Source: Chryseobacterium nepalense (GTDB lineage Bacteria; Bacteroidota; Bacteroidia; Flavobacteriales; Weeksellaceae). Taken from it: 64,000 bases of DNA. Location: NCBI RefSeq assembly GCF_023195755.1, contig NZ_CP096203.1, positions 2,356,001 through 2,420,000 of the forward strand, in the 5' to 3' direction. Below the pieces are notes generated by a model, which made no database searches, was not told the DNA's origin, and worked only from the letters and a program-made list of their open reading frames with translations. The position numbers and the translations under genes are program-made. This document shows positions 62,786-64,000 of this stretch, in pieces (the stretch's first letter is position 1; the number at the start of each line of letters is the position of its first letter).

Positions 62786-62857
62786 GTATGATCATTTTGT
62801 TTTTAATTTAATCCAGTCAGCAGAATGCTTATCACTTTCTTTATCTGAACTAACATG

Positions 62858-62865
62858 CAAAGATA
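62858..62865 (-). promoter_or_regulatory. -7 element (TATCTTTG) for the potassium channel operon
   Basis: TAnnTTTG match on the minus strand; the leader to the ATG at 62785 would be about 65-70 bases, longer than most in this window. A TTG lies 24 bases upstream. Confidence 0.4.
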
Positions 62866-62925
62866 GAATATTGTTTTCATGAAATTTATCAACCTTATTA
62901 TTAAATTTCAGAATGAATTTTACCT

Positions 62926-62933
62926 TATTTTTG
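62926..62933 (+). promoter_or_regulatory. -7 element (TATTTTTG) for the truncated hemoglobin
   Basis: TAnnTTTG match 4 bases upstream of the ATG, implying a very short leader. Confidence 0.4.
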
Positions 62934-62937
62934 AATT

Positions 62938-63318
62938 ATGAAAAAGTTAGAATCACGGGAAGATATAGAACATCTTGTCAATTCTTTTTATGCGAAAGTC
63001 ACTAAGGATGATATGATAGGTTTATTTTTCACCGATATCGCTAAAGTAGACTGGGACAAGCATTTGCCCAAAATGTATTCTTTCTGGGAATCAATATTAT
63101 TCGGGCAGATGACGTACAAAGGAAATCCTATGGGAGCACATTTTCCTATTAATGAAATACGGGCAATGGAACAAAAACATTTTGAACGCTGGCTTCAGCT
63201 TTGGCAAACAACCATTGAAGAAAACTTTGCAGGAGAAAATGCAGATATGGCCCTGTATAAAGCCGAAAATATCGCCAAATTAATGGCGTTCAAAATGGAT
63301 CTTGCGAGAAGACTGTAA
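62938..63318 (+). CDS. Group III truncated hemoglobin
   Basis: The 126-residue globin has the features of group III (TrHbP): Phe-rich B helix (NSFYAKVTKDD), LFFTDIAKVDWDKHLPKMYS, FWESILFGQMTYKGNPMGAH and the proximal histidine in QKHFERWLQLW (His81). Group III members bind oxygen or peroxide tightly, but physiological roles are unsettled. It is divergent from the potassium channel and convergent with the antiporter gene, 12 bases away. Confidence 0.93.
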   Translation: MKKLESREDIEHLVNSFYAKVTKDDMIGLFFTDIAKVDWDKHLPKMYSFWESILFGQMTYKGNPMGAHFPINEIRAMEQKHFERWLQLWQTTIEENFAGENADMALYKAENIAKLMAFKMDLARRL

Positions 63319-63330
63319 ACTCTTACAGAC

Positions 63331-64000
63331 CTAAGGAACAATTACCGTAAAAATATATGCTGCAAGGTTTACCAGAAGTACCGTTCCGTAAAGAATATTC
63401 GTCTTACCGCGGCTTAACGAAAGCATAACGATAAATACTGATAATGAAAGTAAAATAATATCTTTTTTGTCCAGTCCTAAAACCAAAGGAATATCATACA
63501 TAATACAAACAATGGAAACCGCCGGTATGGTAAGTCCTATACTTGCCAGAGCAGAACCTAAAGCCAAATTAAGACTCGACTGGATCTGATTGCTTCTTGC
63601 CGCACGGATAGCAGCAAGACCTTCCGGCAACAAAACAACTGCAGCAATAATAACCCCAACAAGAGATTTTGGAGCCCCTAAACTCTGAACCATATTTTCA
63701 ATGGTAGAAGAAAGCCCTTTTGCCATTAATACAACTATAGCCAAACAAATCACCAGAAAAATAAAGCTGGATAGTGTTTTCTGAAAAGAAGGAATATAAT
63801 TTTCTTCTGGATGTTCTTCGGGAACAATAAAGTAATTTCGGTGCCTTACGGTCTGTACCATCAGGAAAATCCCGTAAATGACAAGACAGGCGATTGAAAC
63901 GAATATCAACTGTGCCTGATTATAAAAAGGTCCGTTAACACTTGAAGTAAAATTCGGAAGAACGAGCGTGAGAATAAGAATTGACACAATGCTTACCAGG
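63331..64000 (-). CDS. Calcium/cation:proton antiporter (ChaA-like), 5'-truncated by window edge
   Basis: The visible 223 residues are the C-terminal part of a CaCA-superfamily exchanger: about six membrane segments and the ion-binding repeat containing VVLLPEGLAAIRAARSNQIQ and SLNLALGSALASIGLTIPAV, the acidic-residue alpha-repeat motif. The frame is open through base 64000 (in-frame codons continue L-V-S-I before the GTG at 63987), so the start lies outside; roughly 140-150 residues should be missing. ChaA-like exchangers expel Ca2+, Na+ or K+ in exchange for protons. Confidence 0.88.
   Translation of the reverse strand, partial: LVSIVSILILTLVLPNFTSSVNGPFYNQAQLIFVSIACLVIYGIFLMVQTVRHRNYFIVPEEHPEENYIPSFQKTLSSFIFLVICLAIVVLMAKGLSSTIENMVQSLGAPKSLVGVIIAAVVLLPEGLAAIRAARSNQIQSSLNLALGSALASIGLTIPAVSIVCIMYDIPLVLGLDKKDIILLSLSVFIVMLSLSRGKTNILYGTVLLVNLAAYIFTVIVP

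Overview
The window is a stretch of a Bacteroidota chromosome, most probably Chryseobacterium or a close Weeksellaceae relative. Signs of this are two proteins ending in type IX secretion (T9SS) sorting domains, the lipoprotein GldH, an alternative complex III operon, a GLPGLI-family protein, a meningoseptica-type prolyl oligopeptidase, a leader peptide of the kind common in Chryseobacterium, and recurrent TAnnTTTG promoter elements with few obvious Shine-Dalgarno sequences. I saw no rRNA, tRNA, phage, insertion sequence, integrase or CRISPR array. Most of the window is core chromosome; the unusual signals are small and lie mainly in intergenic DNA.

Layout. 1-2.1 kb: two tandem, closely similar FAS1-domain lipoproteins, the first cut by the window edge. 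2.1-8.5 kb (minus): a YflT-like stress protein, methylmalonyl-CoA mutase large subunit, a degenerate 21-bp tandem repeat block, prolyl oligopeptidase and release factor 1. 8.6-12.3 kb: a large T9SS-exported GH13 amylase, an AT-rich gene-free stretch, and a small membrane protein with a His-rich tail. 12.4-15.6 kb: class I and class II fumarases back to back. 15.7-18.4 kb: ECF sigma factor, anti-sigma-like protein and outer-membrane protein, facing a Gly-Gly-leader cysteine-rich peptide. 18.4-24.3 kb: sufS, rplY-prs, and an SGNH esterase abutting a FadL-type porin. 24.6-28.8 kb: ricT-gldH-PBP1A. 28.9-33.5 kb: selO, a T9SS cargo protein, a polytopic membrane protein and a SPOR protein. 33.7-42.1 kb: actABCDEF respiratory operon. 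42.3-50.6 kb: unknown exported proteins, apt, a REP-like palindrome, TPR protein-ribH, an LTA-synthase-like enzyme, a zinc peptidase and a GLPGLI protein. 50.8-55.0 kb: A-type carrier and sufBCD. 55.2-64 kb: DUF3078 protein, rhomboid protease, dprA, gdhA, small proteins, a Kir-type potassium channel with a YkgJ-like protein, truncated hemoglobin and a cation/proton antiporter cut by the edge.

Connections. GldH belongs to the gliding/T9SS machinery, which would export the amylase and the choice-of-anchor J protein. ActA-F is the quinol-oxidising complex of an aerobic chain fed by central metabolism (fumarases, mutase, glutamate dehydrogenase). SufS and the A-type carrier/SufBCD make the Fe-S clusters needed by ActB, the class I fumarase and probably RicT. 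The FadL porin and SGNH esterase look like a lipid hydrolysis and uptake pair.

Several translation starts were moved downstream because a promoter -7 element or a terminator lies inside the longest frame (11951-12247, 12439-14046, 31578-32852) or because a signal peptide or abutting stop fits better. I found no convincing multi-gene novel system. The best leads are the orphan Gly-Gly-leader peptide opposite the ECF sigma operon, the 21-bp repeat block, the REP-like palindrome and the sufB-sufC spacer.
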